This document shows positions 26,691 to 36,036 of a stretch of 64,000 nt of DNA, one piece after another. Numbering within the stretch: the stretch's first letter is position 1; every line of letters begins with the position of its first letter. The notes under the pieces were generated by a model. The model saw nothing but the letters and a program-made list of their open reading frames with translations, had not been told where the DNA came from and ran no database searches. Both the position numbers and the translations under genes were made by a program. The stretch is from Aquimarina mytili (lineage in GTDB: Bacteria; Bacteroidota; Bacteroidia; Flavobacteriales; Flavobacteriaceae): assembly GCF_016735115.1 (NCBI RefSeq), contig NZ_JAERQJ010000004.1, positions 310,001-374,000 of the forward strand, in the 5' to 3' direction.

Positions 26691-27905
26691 TTACTCTATT
26701 AACTTGGTTATCACTTGTGTTTCGCTATGTAATGTTTTATGTACTGGACACTTATCGGCTATTTGCAAGATTCTTGCAATTTGTTTTTCATCAAGATCAC
26801 CTTCAAGTTTAATTTCTCTTTCAAAAGTGTCAATCTTGGCAGTAGGATCTTCGCAGTTTTCACAGTCAATTGCGTGTGTTTTACTATAGCTAGTATGTAC
26901 TTCTATATTTCTAAGATCCCATTTTTTTCGCGCAACATACATTTTTATTGTCATTGCAGTACAAGATGATAGTCCTGCTGATACATATTCGTAGGGTGAC
27001 GGTCCAAAGTCATGCCCACCAACACTTTCGGGTTCGTCTGCTACCATATAATGATTTCCTACTTTCATTTGCGTTGTATAACCTTCTGCGTTTCCTAAGT
27101 TGGCGACAACATGGTGTTGACTTCTTAGTTGGGGAGTCTCAGGAATATCGACGTATCTGGAAGCCCAACCAGCTATTACCATTCCGACATAATTCGAATC
27201 TTCTTTTTTCATTAATAGATGATCAGCACCATCGAGAGATACAAAACTTTTGGGATGTTTTGCTGCGAGATAAATTTCTTCTGCATTTTTGATACCAACT
27301 GTTGTATCTTGAGGAGAATGCATTACCAAAAGAGCTTTTCCTAAGTTTTTGGCAATTTCTGGTAATGATTTGGTCTCCAGATCATCCAAAAATTGTTTTT
27401 TGATCGTAAAATCCCTTCCACTTAGATTTACTACGGCTTTTCCCTGGGCTTCTATCTCTTCAATACTACTATTAAGCAAGTGTTTCACATGCTTGGGATT
27501 TGAAGGAGCCCCAACGGTAGCAACGGCTTTTATTGAATCAATTTCTGCTGCCGCAAATATAGATGCTGCTCCCCCCAAAGAATGCCCAATAAGTAGAGTA
27601 GGGGCCTGATATTCTTTTGCCAGAAAATCCGCTGCAGATATCAAATCCTCAACATTTCCAGAAAAGTTAGTATCAGCAAAATCCCCTTCACTTTCTCCAA
27701 GTCCGGTAAAATCAAATCGCAATACTCCAAAACCTTGAGAGGTAAGTCCTCTACTTATATTTCTTACTGCTCCCAAGTTTTTATTGCATGTAAAGCAATG
27801 TGCGAATAACACAAAATTATGAGGATGCCGATCGGCTGGAAGTTCTAAACGACCTGATAGTGTTTGACCTTCGGTATTGGTAAAAGTAACTTTAGATAAG
27901 CTCAT
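26691..27905 (-). CDS. Alpha/beta hydrolase - OsmC fusion protein
   Basis: 404 residues in two domains. Residues 1 to about 255 form an alpha/beta hydrolase with nucleophile elbow LLIGHSLGG, an oxyanion region FVLFAHCFTCNKN and a late SLDGADHLLM His segment. Residues about 265-404 are an OsmC/Ohr domain with both redox cysteines, in GLSSCTAMTIKMY and DKCPVHKTLHSE. The fusion is a known architecture. A role in hydrolysing lipid or ester substrates alongside peroxide reduction is plausible, but the physiological substrate is unknown. Cytoplasmic, no signal peptide. Confidence 0.92.
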   Translation of the reverse strand: MSLSKVTFTNTEGQTLSGRLELPADRHPHNFVLFAHCFTCNKNLGAVRNISRGLTSQGFGVLRFDFTGLGESEGDFADTNFSGNVEDLISAADFLAKEYQAPTLLIGHSLGGAASIFAAAEIDSIKAVATVGAPSNPKHVKHLLNSSIEEIEAQGKAVVNLSGRDFTIKKQFLDDLETKSLPEIAKNLGKALLVMHSPQDTTVGIKNAEEIYLAAKHPKSFVSLDGADHLLMKKEDSNYVGMVIAGWASRYVDIPETPQLRSQHHVVANLGNAEGYTTQMKVGNHYMVADEPESVGGHDFGPSPYEYVSAGLSSCTAMTIKMYVARKKWDLRNIEVHTSYSKTHAIDCENCEDPTAKIDTFEREIKLEGDLDEKQIARILQIADKCPVHKTLHSETQVITKLIE

Positions 27906-27953
27906 TTTGGATAGTTTATTTTTAGAGTCGTTATGTAATTAAAATACTTTCTC

Positions 27954-27961
27954 TAAAGATA
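27954..27961 (-). promoter_or_regulatory. Putative -7 element (TATCTTTA) of the hydrolase-OsmC gene
   Basis: TATCTTTA on the minus strand, 48 nt upstream of the start codon; same octamer as at 875-882 and before two of the kinase genes. The nearest TTTG sequences are too close for a standard -33. Confidence 0.35.
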
Positions 27962-28015
27962 ATTTTTTCAAACCAAAATAACTATATCAATTTTATACTT
28001 CATGTGCTAAAGTTA

Positions 28016-28546
28016 TCACTTAGTACTTTTAGAATACCAAATATAGGATCTCCTTTTTTTCCAGGATTTGGGTTCAGAAATATCAAATGAAGTCGTTGTA
28101 AGTTGTCCATCTTTGAGAATGGAGCGATGTCCATGTACATTTTTTTTCCCGTTAGGGCTCACAAATTCCTGAACCAATTCTGATTGATTGTCTTCATTCA
28201 TTATCATTGGACCTATCCCAATAGTACCATCTCCACCATATTGTACAAGGATTCCTTGGTTTTTGCCAAAATCCCAATATTGTCTAAACTCCCAAAATGT
28301 GCCTTGTTTTTTACCGTTGATAATGCCATATAATGTTCCGGTAATGCTTTTTTTGCCAATTCCCCATTGCCAATCCATTCCATATTGATCGAAGGGCTCA
28401 TTTTCATTTTTATATGCAGAGTTATCGGTAATCCAGGTACCAATGGATTCTTCCATATTTTTAGCAAACCAATCAGGAATCTCTTGTTGTGCTAATGAGA
28501 TTTTTGAAATGCATAAGAATACTAAAGCGGTAATGTATATTTTCAT
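28016..28546 (-). CDS. Exported protein, DUF1579-like beta-barrel fold suspected
   Basis: 176 residues. A signal peptide ends at ISLAQQ. The mature part has many Trp, Gly and Tyr residues and alternating beta-strand patterns (GTWITDNSAY, FDQYGMDWQWGIGKKSITGTLYG, GTFWEFRQYWDFGKNQGILVQYGGDGTIG, RRSYIWY). This resembles lipocalin-like or DUF1579-type proteins that report on heterologous small molecules, but the assignment is tentative. It lies 15 bp after the SRPBCC gene on the same strand, suggesting an operon. Confidence 0.6.
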   Translation of the reverse strand: MKIYITALVFLCISKISLAQQEIPDWFAKNMEESIGTWITDNSAYKNENEPFDQYGMDWQWGIGKKSITGTLYGIINGKKQGTFWEFRQYWDFGKNQGILVQYGGDGTIGIGPMIMNEDNQSELVQEFVSPNGKKNVHGHRSILKDGQLTTTSFDISEPKSWKKRRSYIWYSKSTK

Positions 28547-28561
28547 AATGCTAGTTTTTAA

Positions 28562-29116
28562 TTATTTTTTGTTTTCCGCTAATTGCTGCCAGTTATCTAA
28601 TAGAAATTCGGTTTCCTTTTTGGCTTGTTTCATTCCCATAGAAAGGAAATATCCACTTAAGAATGGGCTTTTAAATTCATATGCAAAATCCATATAGAGT
28701 CGAGTTTGCATTGGACTTACGGTTTCTACTTTCCAAATACCGGATAGTGATTTAAGTGGAAAGGGGTAATCTTCTTTTTGAGTGTTTACCACAAATTGAA
28801 ATTCGTTACCGGGATTCCAAACTGTGCAGGTTTCTTCCCAACTGCTACCATCGGGAGCACTGCATACTCGTTTCATACCTAAACCTTGTCCTTCTACAAT
28901 TTCTACATGATGTATGTTTGGAGCGGTTACTTTGTGGTAATTACCAACATCAGATATTACCTCCCAGACCTGTTCTTTAGAAGCATGAATGATTCTCTCT
29001 GCGATGAAATGTTGTTCACCTTTGGCTTTAGGATATTGTACGAAACCGTACACCAATAAAATTACAATGTCGAGTACAAGAAAAAGAGCTACTCCTTTTA
29101 AGATTTTACGTATCAT
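28562..29116 (-). CDS. SRPBCC family protein with N-terminal membrane anchor
   Basis: 184 residues. One N-terminal hydrophobic helix (about 7-27) is followed by a START/Bet v1-like helix-grip domain: HFIAERIIHASKEQVWEVISDVGNYHKV near the start and the long C-terminal helix KSPFLSGYFLSMGMKQAKKETEFLLDNWQQLAENKK. Such domains bind hydrophobic ligands. It is divergent from the AraC regulator gene, which may control it (inference). A TACTTTTA -7-like octamer lies at 29138-29145. Confidence 0.8.
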   Translation of the reverse strand: MIRKILKGVALFLVLDIVILLVYGFVQYPKAKGEQHFIAERIIHASKEQVWEVISDVGNYHKVTAPNIHHVEIVEGQGLGMKRVCSAPDGSSWEETCTVWNPGNEFQFVVNTQKEDYPFPLKSLSGIWKVETVSPMQTRLYMDFAYEFKSPFLSGYFLSMGMKQAKKETEFLLDNWQQLAENKK

Positions 29117-29264
29117 AACTGTTCGTTTTTTGAGACATAAAAGTACCTAAGAAATTGACTGTTTTTATAGGTATTATGGTGCGCTCAATTAATTGAAACT
29201 CATTTATGGGATATTCAATAAGGATGCATTTTTCCATTTAATTAAGGAATACTATTTTTATCTT

Positions 29265-30368
29265 ATGAATAGTATTGAGTCTTTTGCATTTGTGATTACC
29301 TTTTTATTAGGAGGTGTTATTCTGGTGGGGTGTTTTATTATTTTAGTTGTACTTAAAAGCACACCGTTAAAACAATCAAGATTCTTTTTAGGAGTGTCAA
29401 TTTTTGGCTTGATACAGCATTTGTTTACCTATCTTTTATTCACAACACAACTTGTAAAACAATGGCCACATTTACTGGGAGTTGGATACCCTTTATTATA
29501 CCTGGTTGGTCCTTGTTTTTATTTATTTGTAAAGAGTTATGGAGATCCAACATTTCGTTTAAAAAAGATCGATGTATTGCATATCGTACCTTTTTTGATA
29601 ATGTTGGTGCTTTTTATTCCAAAATACTTAGGAAATATTGAAGAAAAACAAGCAGTAATCCAGTATTACTACGATATTTTACCAAATGGAGGAGTAAAAT
29701 TTTCAGATTGGTTACAGGCTAGTTTGCATCTGATATTATTATTTGTTTATGCTGTATTTGGTTTACTTTTAATTTATAAGAGAGATAAGAAAAATAGCAT
29801 ACTATTAAAGCGATTTAGTTTTCTTCTGATATTTTTGGCTGTAGCCGAATTGATATTGCAAACTGGATTTATACTAACCGGAGTTTCGGCGATTACTACA
29901 GAAATAATTTTGTCGGGATTAATGTCAATAACAGTGCTGTTATTGGGATATTGGATTGTTGATATAAAACAAATATTTCCAGTTTTAGAAGGAAAAAAGT
30001 ACAAGACATCCCCGTTGTCTGACACGCGTTCAGAAGAGATTCAACAACAAATACAAGTGTTTTTTTGCGAAGAGAAGAGATACCTGGATCCTAATCTAAA
30101 AATTGCAGATTTATCACATACCATTAATGTTCCGTCACACCATATTTCTCAGGTATTGAGTGAGAGAATGAATTCAAATTTTTACGAAATTCTGAATCAT
30201 CATCGAATAGAAAAAGCCAAAGAAATGTTACAATCCGGAGCATTACAGAAAATATCTGTACAAGCCATAGGCGAGGAGTGCGGATTTAGCAGTAAAACAA
30301 GTTTTTATAGAGCATTTAAGAAAATTACTTCGATGACCCCAAAGCAGTATGTCGAAAAAACTTCTTAA
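29265..30368 (+). CDS. Membrane-bound AraC family transcriptional regulator
   Basis: 367 residues from the ATG at 29265; an in-frame ATG at 29193 exists but the segment between is not hydrophobic-helix-like and the later start gives a normal N-terminus. Seven hydrophobic helices fill residues about 5-235. The C-terminal AraC double helix-turn-helix spans about 265-363 (KIADLSHTINVPSHHISQVL and IGEECGFSSKTSFYRAFKKITSMTPKQY). It probably senses an envelope or small hydrophobic signal and acts on nearby promoters. Divergent from the SRPBCC gene, which is its best candidate target. Confidence 0.87.
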   Translation: MNSIESFAFVITFLLGGVILVGCFIILVVLKSTPLKQSRFFLGVSIFGLIQHLFTYLLFTTQLVKQWPHLLGVGYPLLYLVGPCFYLFVKSYGDPTFRLKKIDVLHIVPFLIMLVLFIPKYLGNIEEKQAVIQYYYDILPNGGVKFSDWLQASLHLILLFVYAVFGLLLIYKRDKKNSILLKRFSFLLIFLAVAELILQTGFILTGVSAITTEIILSGLMSITVLLLGYWIVDIKQIFPVLEGKKYKTSPLSDTRSEEIQQQIQVFFCEEKRYLDPNLKIADLSHTINVPSHHISQVLSERMNSNFYEILNHHRIEKAKEMLQSGALQKISVQAIGEECGFSSKTSFYRAFKKITSMTPKQYVEKTS

Positions 30369-30408
30369 CTAATGTAAGTTCGATATAACTTAGTGCATAA
30401 CCGAAAGC

Positions 30409-30526
30409 CGTCAAATTGAGTGATTTTTCATAATGAAATGGAGAAAAATTGTATCGAAATTAGGTTTTTGATAAAAATCACTTGTTTTCGATACATTTTG
30501 CTAATACAAAAACACTCAAACTGACG
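30409..30526. repeat. 118-bp imperfect palindromic element (REP/MITE-like)
   Basis: Outer arms CGTCAAATTGAGTG (30409-30422) and CACTCAAACTGACG (30513-30526) pair with two mismatches; inner arms TGTATCGAAA and TTTCGATACA pair perfectly, and the AT-rich stretches between them align with a few gaps. The centre also contains TTTTTGATAAAAATCA, which can fold on itself. It sits 40 bp after the AraC stop codon. Whether other copies exist in the genome cannot be checked here. Confidence 0.7.
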
Positions 30527-30678
30527 TAATTTTCTTAGATCAAATTTATGTGAACTAAGAAGTTTAGTCCTAATACTATAAATCATAGTTGCTTCTTTCA
30601 TCTTTATATATCCAACAATTTTTGATAAAATCCCCAGCCTTTTATTTGTTATATTGCATAAAACAAAAACAATCAACA

Positions 30679-31497
30679 GTGCATAAAGAGTTTTATTGGC
30701 AAGAAGAGAATAAAAAAATATATGCCCAATCCTGGCAAATTGAAAATCCAATTGCAATACTGTGTTTGGTTCATGGTATGGGAGAGCATAGTTCTCGATA
30801 TGCGCATGTTGTCCGTTTTTTTAATACTCATGGTGTTAGTGTGTATTCATTTGATCACATTGGTCATGGTCAATCTGAAGGAAAACGAGGACATACTCCG
30901 TCTTACGACTTTTTACTAGATAGTGTAGAAAAAATACATTCTATAGCAAGCAACGAAAATCAAAATATTCCTATTTTTCTTTATGGTCATAGTATGGGTG
31001 GAAACGTGGTTGCTAATTATTTGCTTAGAAGAGACCCTAAACTTGATGCTGCAATTTTATCAGCGCCTTGGTTTACTTTGCCTTTTGATCCTCCTAAATT
31101 TAAAGTTGGATTGGCTAAATTGATGAATAGGATTTATCCGGCATTTAGTGATAACACTAATTTAGATGTTACTGCGATTAGCAGAGATAAAAGTGTAGTC
31201 GATGCATACCGCAATGATACATTGGTTCATGGAAAAATTACTCCTGCTTTCTTTTTGTCTTGTTTTGAAGCCGGGAAATGGGCAAAAAATAATGGAGAAA
31301 TAGTAAAGATCCCTACCTTAGTTATACACGGCACAGAAGATCGACTTACAAGCTGTAAAGGGGCTGAAGAATTTGCCTCTACGAATCCATTAATACAATT
31401 TAATAGTTATAAAGGATTGTACCACGAATTGCATAACGAACCTGAACAAGAATTAGTTTTAGAAGATATACTAAGGTTTATAACTTCAGTAGTTTAA
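30679..31497 (+). CDS. Monoacylglycerol lipase-like alpha/beta hydrolase (GTG start)
   Basis: 272 residues from the GTG at 30679 (VHKEFYWQEENKKIYAQSW). The frame is open further upstream from a TTG at 30589, but that part encodes a non-conserved stretch and overlaps promoter-like DNA. Key blocks: LCLVHGMGEHSSRYAHV (oxyanion), the cap HIGHGQSEGKRGHTPSY, nucleophile FLYGHSMGGNVVANY, acid VIHGTEDRLTSCKGAEEF and His in YKGLYHELHNEPEQ. Serine hydrolase of the lysophospholipase or monoglyceride lipase group. Cytoplasmic; convergent with the isochorismatase-like gene. Confidence 0.88.
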   Translation: MHKEFYWQEENKKIYAQSWQIENPIAILCLVHGMGEHSSRYAHVVRFFNTHGVSVYSFDHIGHGQSEGKRGHTPSYDFLLDSVEKIHSIASNENQNIPIFLYGHSMGGNVVANYLLRRDPKLDAAILSAPWFTLPFDPPKFKVGLAKLMNRIYPAFSDNTNLDVTAISRDKSVVDAYRNDTLVHGKITPAFFLSCFEAGKWAKNNGEIVKIPTLVIHGTEDRLTSCKGAEEFASTNPLIQFNSYKGLYHELHNEPEQELVLEDILRFITSVV

Positions 31498-31536
31498 TAC
31501 ACACATTTTATTACATATTAAAAAAATATCTCCTGA

Positions 31537-32115
31537 TTATTTTTTAGAAACATATTTTAAAAGCGATTCTGTAGACAAAATGGATGCAAATTCATCTTTG
31601 AGACTGGCTATTGCAGTATCATGAATTAATTGAGCACTATAGTGCCGACCATTGGTTCCTGTTTTATCAAAAGTAGCAACAGCATCTTCAACTAAATATG
31701 TTGTAAACCCATAATTACCAGCCATTCTTGTTGTTGTCGACACACAATGATCGGTAGTGAGACCAATAATCACAAGAGTATTAATATTTTTGCTTTCTAA
31801 CTGTTCTTGAAGGTCTGTACCTATAAACGCACTATTTACTTCCTTTTCGATAATAGGTTCTTCATCTTTAGGGATAATAAAATCTTGAAAATCGTTCCCC
31901 GGACTTCCTTTTTTTAGAGGAGAGTTTGGGGTAGTAGAACAGTGTTTTATATGAAATACGGGTAGATTATTTGCTCTCCAGAATTTTAAGAGTAGTTCTA
32001 TATTCGTTTCGGCATATAAATTATTACGTTCGCTTCCCCAATACTTGATATCTTCAAATCCTTTTTGAACATCAATAAGTAATAATGCAGGGGTGTCTTT
32101 CTTAGAAATGGTCAT
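31537..32115 (-). CDS. Isochorismatase-like cysteine hydrolase
   Basis: 192 residues. Catalytic Asp in ALLLIDVQKGFED, Lys in the EPIIEKEVNSAFIG strand and the nucleophilic Cys in VIIGLTTDHCVSTTTRMAGNYGF. The family hydrolyses amides, isochorismate or nicotinamide-like substrates; the substrate here is not determined. It is the last gene of a minus-strand group (MBL, BNR propeller, DUF2490) with 6 bp to the DUF2490 gene. Confidence 0.9.
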   Translation of the reverse strand: MTISKKDTPALLLIDVQKGFEDIKYWGSERNNLYAETNIELLLKFWRANNLPVFHIKHCSTTPNSPLKKGSPGNDFQDFIIPKDEEPIIEKEVNSAFIGTDLQEQLESKNINTLVIIGLTTDHCVSTTTRMAGNYGFTTYLVEDAVATFDKTGTNGRHYSAQLIHDTAIASLKDEFASILSTESLLKYVSKK

Positions 32116-32121
32116 GATGCT

Positions 32122-32796
32122 CTATTTACTTTTTCTAAAGTCTGTATTGTAGATAATTCCTAATTGTAATCGGTCAAAATTAATCCCAGTAAAATGATTT
32201 TTAAGGTATCCGAACTGTACATTAAAATTACTTTTTATGTTATATCCTATTGCGCCGTATAAACGATTTTGACCAAAAATAGGTTCTTGAAGATTAATAA
32301 AAACCTCATCGTATGCATTTAAAAACCATTTGTCATTTATTGGATAAGTAAGTTGTAATCGATAACGGGCTCTATGTTCTGTGAAATTATCAAATTGAGT
32401 ATCTATGAATCGTTGCTCTAGGCGATAGCGATGTTCAAACTTAAATTTGCCCACGACATTTTTAAGAATAAACTGCTGAAATATTCTATGTTCTTTTGAA
32501 TTTTCTTCATTCGGAACATCTTCAAAACTCCCATCGGTATTAATATAACCATAACCAAGGGTAGCTATTGCATTGTCATTAATGTGATAATTCAATCCAG
32601 TTCTTAGTAACAATTGATTAAAAGTAGAAGTGGTTTCATAAAAACGAAATTGAGCTTCAGAATGTATACTTAATTTATCCGTTATTTGATTTGTGCCAAA
32701 ATACATATACCAAGCTCCTAGTTGGTCTTCTCCGGTTTCTTGAGCATTAATTGATACGGTTACTAAAACGAGTACGGATAGTAAAATGTTTTTCAT
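32122..32796 (-). CDS. DUF2490 domain-containing outer-membrane barrel protein
   Basis: 224 residues. A signal peptide (to VSINAQ) is followed by alternating amphipathic beta strands with Tyr/Arg periodicity (LGAWYMYFGTNQ, KFEHRYRLEQRF, EHRARYRLQLTYPI) and an end strand LQLGIIYNTDFRK. DUF2490 proteins are predicted outer-membrane barrels of Bacteroidota with no known ligand. It lies between the BNR-propeller gene (29 bp) and the isochorismatase gene (6 bp). Confidence 0.85.
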   Translation of the reverse strand: MKNILLSVLVLVTVSINAQETGEDQLGAWYMYFGTNQITDKLSIHSEAQFRFYETTSTFNQLLLRTGLNYHINDNAIATLGYGYINTDGSFEDVPNEENSKEHRIFQQFILKNVVGKFKFEHRYRLEQRFIDTQFDNFTEHRARYRLQLTYPINDKWFLNAYDEVFINLQEPIFGQNRLYGAIGYNIKSNFNVQFGYLKNHFTGINFDRLQLGIIYNTDFRKSK

Positions 32797-32825
32797 GTAA
32801 ATTCTAAATTAGATCAAGTTTATTT

Positions 32826-35800
32826 TTATTCCAGGCTAAAGGTATTTATTTTTTTAAAAGGGGAGATGTTGGATTTTTCTATTTCTTCGCGATAGGGTGT
32901 CCAATGATTATTAAAAAAGTTGTTCGTTTTATTTAATGCATCGAGTAATTCATTTTTTGCTTGTTTTATTAAGGTGTTTTCTGTTGAAGTAATACCGTTT
33001 TGCCTACTTTCTACATACCGCTCTGCGGTACGAATACGTTGTATTACGTTTGGCTTTGGATTGCGAGTTATTCCTTGTCGTTTATCTTCTTTTCCTATAA
33101 ATAAAGCAACTACACTATCAATCTTTTTAGTGATATCTTTTGATAATTGTATTTGGTCCTTATATTTTTTCTTGTCAGATTTTTGTAATTCCTTTTGATA
33201 ATTAGAAGCTATTGCTTTGCTTTCTACTAATTGTTTTACCGCTTCAGAAGCGGTTTGTGTCATTTTTTCTAACTGTTTAGAGGAAGCGTAAATTTCATCA
33301 ATATTTTTTTGAGAGATCTGTAACCTTGGGTCACTTTTGATTTCAATTTCAGACTCAGATTTCTGATCTCCATATTCTATAACCAGTTTATAGGTACCTG
33401 GTTTTGCAGTAACACCTGCAGGTTCTTGATTTTGCTTTTCAAGTGTTCTAGAGGGTTGATCTGCTCCTTTTTCGTCCATTAACCATGCGATTTTATAAAA
33501 ACCGGTAGAATCAGGAGCTTTTTCTTTTAGCGTTCTAATTAAACGATCATTATCATATACTTTTAAATAGATAGAATCCCATTTTACTTTGGTTTTTTCA
33601 TTTTCATCATCTTCAATACCTTCTTCTTCATCTGCCGTTTCAACATCATCTTTCTTCTTTTCATCGACTTGTATATAATATGAAATTAAAGCTCCTTGAT
33701 CACGATTTTTACCATTGTATAAAGCATCACCACCAAAACGAGTACCTGTAGGTTGTTGATACGCAGATTGATATCCCACCGGAGGATTAAAAAGTTGTAA
33801 TTTTTGATTTAGAATACTCTTGTTTTTTGCTAATGCTCTCAATGGTCGTATATCGTCTAATACCCAAGCTGCTCTACCAAAAGTGCCAATTATTAAGTCA
33901 TGTTCTCTGGGGTGTATCACTAGATCTTTTACTGAAACCGTAGGAAATCCTTTGGTCCATTTTGTCCAATTGTTTCCTGCATTTAATGAGATGTAGAGCC
34001 CATCGTCTGTACCTAAAAACAAAAGGTTTTTTTCTATGGGATCTTCTACGATACTCAGGGCATAACTTTTTACATCATTTTCGTCTACTATGCGTTTCCA
34101 TGTTTTACCATAATCATTGGTCCTAAACACATATGGAGTATAGTTGAATCTTCTATAATCATTTGCAACAAGTAAAGCTTCTCCTTTATTTTTATTTGAA
34201 GCTTTGATTTGAACAATCCAACTTCCTTGTGGTAATCCTTTTATATTTTTAGAAACCTCTGTCCAATTAGTTCCATCATCTTTGGTGATATGCACTCGTC
34301 CATCATCAGTACCCACCCAAAACATATTTTGTTCTATTGTAGAAGGTTCTATCACGAGTATTGTACAGTGATTTTCTGCCCCGGTAGCATCCATAGTTAA
34401 TCCACCACTTTCTGCTTGTTTCTGTTTATTTGGATCATTGGTCGTTAAATCTGGCGATATAATTTTCCAGGTTAGGCCTTTATCGATGCTTTTATGTACA
34501 AATTGACTTCCAAAGTATAAAGTATTATTGTCAAAAGGGTCAATATTAATAGCTGCGTTCCAATTGAACCTAAGCTTAACTTTGGAGTCAGGATGGGTTG
34601 GTCTAACGATATAGTTATTACCAGTTTTCCAATCATATCTCAATACAAAACCTTGTTGGCTCATTGACCAACCATAACGAGAATCATCTTTATCAGGAAC
34701 TACATCAAAACCATCACCAAACGAAATTTCTTGCCAATATGAGTTTCTTATCCCTTGCGTTTTCCAAACATAAGCGGGCCCTCTCCAACTACCATTATCT
34801 TGCATGCCACCATAAACGTTATACGGAAATTCATTATCTATATTGATATGATAAAATTGAGCTACCGGGAGATTTCCAATAAAACGCCATGTTTTTCCAC
34901 CGTCTCGTGTTATGTTTAATCCTCCATCGTTACCGTCGATCATATAATTTCCATCATTTGGATGGATCCACCAGGCATGATGATCTGGATGCACACCATT
35001 ATCAACACCATAGGCAGGCATAAGTTGTGAGAAGTTCTTACCTCCATCTTCTGAAACATTTACATAGGTAAATACAGAATAGATTCTGTTTTCATTTTGG
35101 GGGTCTACAAAAATATCTGAATAATAAAAAGGACGATTTCCAATGTCATTTTTATCATTGATTTTTTGCCAATTAAATCCACCATCAGTGGATTTATAGA
35201 GGCCATTCTTTTTTGCTTCAATTAATGCATATATAATATTGGGTTTATTCTGGGCTATTGCTAATCCAATACGTCCTAAATCACCTTTAGGTAGTCCATC
35301 TTTTTCTATTCGTTGTTCCCAGGTTTTACCACCATCGTGGGTTATAAATAACCCTGAACCTTCGCCTCCTGATTTAAAAAACCATGGGTCTCTTTTATGT
35401 TCCCACAATGCCGCGATTAATTTATTGGGATTAGTTGGATCCATAATAAGATCTGCAGCTCCGGTTTTATTATTGGTAAAAAGAATTTTATTCCAGGTAA
35501 CGCCTCCATCTGTAGTTTTAAAAACCCCTCTTTCTGGATGTACTCCCCAAGGAGATCCGATTGCAGCTACATATATCGTTTCAGGATTGGTGGGGTCTAT
35601 AATAACACGATGAATATGACGCGTTTTTTCTAACCCCATTAATTTCCAACTTTTACCTCCATCCAGAGATTTATAAATTCCATATCCTCCATTAAGGCTA
35701 TTTCTTGGATTTCCTTCTCCGGTTCCAACCCAAATTACAGAAGGGTTAGACTGTTGTATTGCCACAGCTCCAATAGATGCAGTGGCTTGATGATCAAAAA

Positions 35801-36032
35801 TGGGGCTCCATTTTATACCACCAGAAGTAGATTTCCAAAGCCCGCCAGAAGCAGTACCGGCATATATAATATCAGGATCTGAAGTAACCACATCGATTGC
35901 TGTTACTCGTCCGCTCATGCCACCAGGCCCAATATTACGAGGAGTAAGATCTTTTATAAGATCCATAGAAAACTCCTGTGCAAATACGATACTAGTGATT
36001 CCTAAAAAAAGAAGAAAAATGTTTCTTTTCAT
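32826..36032 (-). CDS. Exported BNR/sortilin-like beta-propeller protein
   Basis: 1068 residues. A signal peptide (to IVFAQ) is followed by repeated BNR/Asp-box motifs such as SLDGGKSWKL, TTDGGVTWNK, THDGGKTWEQ, STDGGFNWQK, TRDGGKTWRF and KDDGTNWTE, giving one or two large propellers over residues about 25-720. A beta domain (about 780-900) has an acidic Glu/Asp-rich insert, and the C-terminal 170 residues are helical. No T9SS sorting domain is present. Relatives are often annotated as glycosyl hydrolases, but no catalytic residues can be identified. It starts 4 bp after the MBL gene's stop. Confidence 0.85.
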   Translation of the reverse strand: MKRNIFLLFLGITSIVFAQEFSMDLIKDLTPRNIGPGGMSGRVTAIDVVTSDPDIIYAGTASGGLWKSTSGGIKWSPIFDHQATASIGAVAIQQSNPSVIWVGTGEGNPRNSLNGGYGIYKSLDGGKSWKLMGLEKTRHIHRVIIDPTNPETIYVAAIGSPWGVHPERGVFKTTDGGVTWNKILFTNNKTGAADLIMDPTNPNKLIAALWEHKRDPWFFKSGGEGSGLFITHDGGKTWEQRIEKDGLPKGDLGRIGLAIAQNKPNIIYALIEAKKNGLYKSTDGGFNWQKINDKNDIGNRPFYYSDIFVDPQNENRIYSVFTYVNVSEDGGKNFSQLMPAYGVDNGVHPDHHAWWIHPNDGNYMIDGNDGGLNITRDGGKTWRFIGNLPVAQFYHINIDNEFPYNVYGGMQDNGSWRGPAYVWKTQGIRNSYWQEISFGDGFDVVPDKDDSRYGWSMSQQGFVLRYDWKTGNNYIVRPTHPDSKVKLRFNWNAAINIDPFDNNTLYFGSQFVHKSIDKGLTWKIISPDLTTNDPNKQKQAESGGLTMDATGAENHCTILVIEPSTIEQNMFWVGTDDGRVHITKDDGTNWTEVSKNIKGLPQGSWIVQIKASNKNKGEALLVANDYRRFNYTPYVFRTNDYGKTWKRIVDENDVKSYALSIVEDPIEKNLLFLGTDDGLYISLNAGNNWTKWTKGFPTVSVKDLVIHPREHDLIIGTFGRAAWVLDDIRPLRALAKNKSILNQKLQLFNPPVGYQSAYQQPTGTRFGGDALYNGKNRDQGALISYYIQVDEKKKDDVETADEEEGIEDDENEKTKVKWDSIYLKVYDNDRLIRTLKEKAPDSTGFYKIAWLMDEKGADQPSRTLEKQNQEPAGVTAKPGTYKLVIEYGDQKSESEIEIKSDPRLQISQKNIDEIYASSKQLEKMTQTASEAVKQLVESKAIASNYQKELQKSDKKKYKDQIQLSKDITKKIDSVVALFIGKEDKRQGITRNPKPNVIQRIRTAERYVESRQNGITSTENTLIKQAKNELLDALNKTNNFFNNHWTPYREEIEKSNISPFKKINTFSLE

Positions 36033-36036
36033 TGTC

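Noticed and set aside
29193..29264. Upstream start for the AraC regulator
   Set aside because: The added 24 residues are not part of the family core, and the later ATG gives a normal membrane N-terminus.
32826..36032. Glycosyl hydrolase annotation
   Set aside because: BNR repeats alone do not show catalytic residues; I kept it as a propeller protein of unknown activity.
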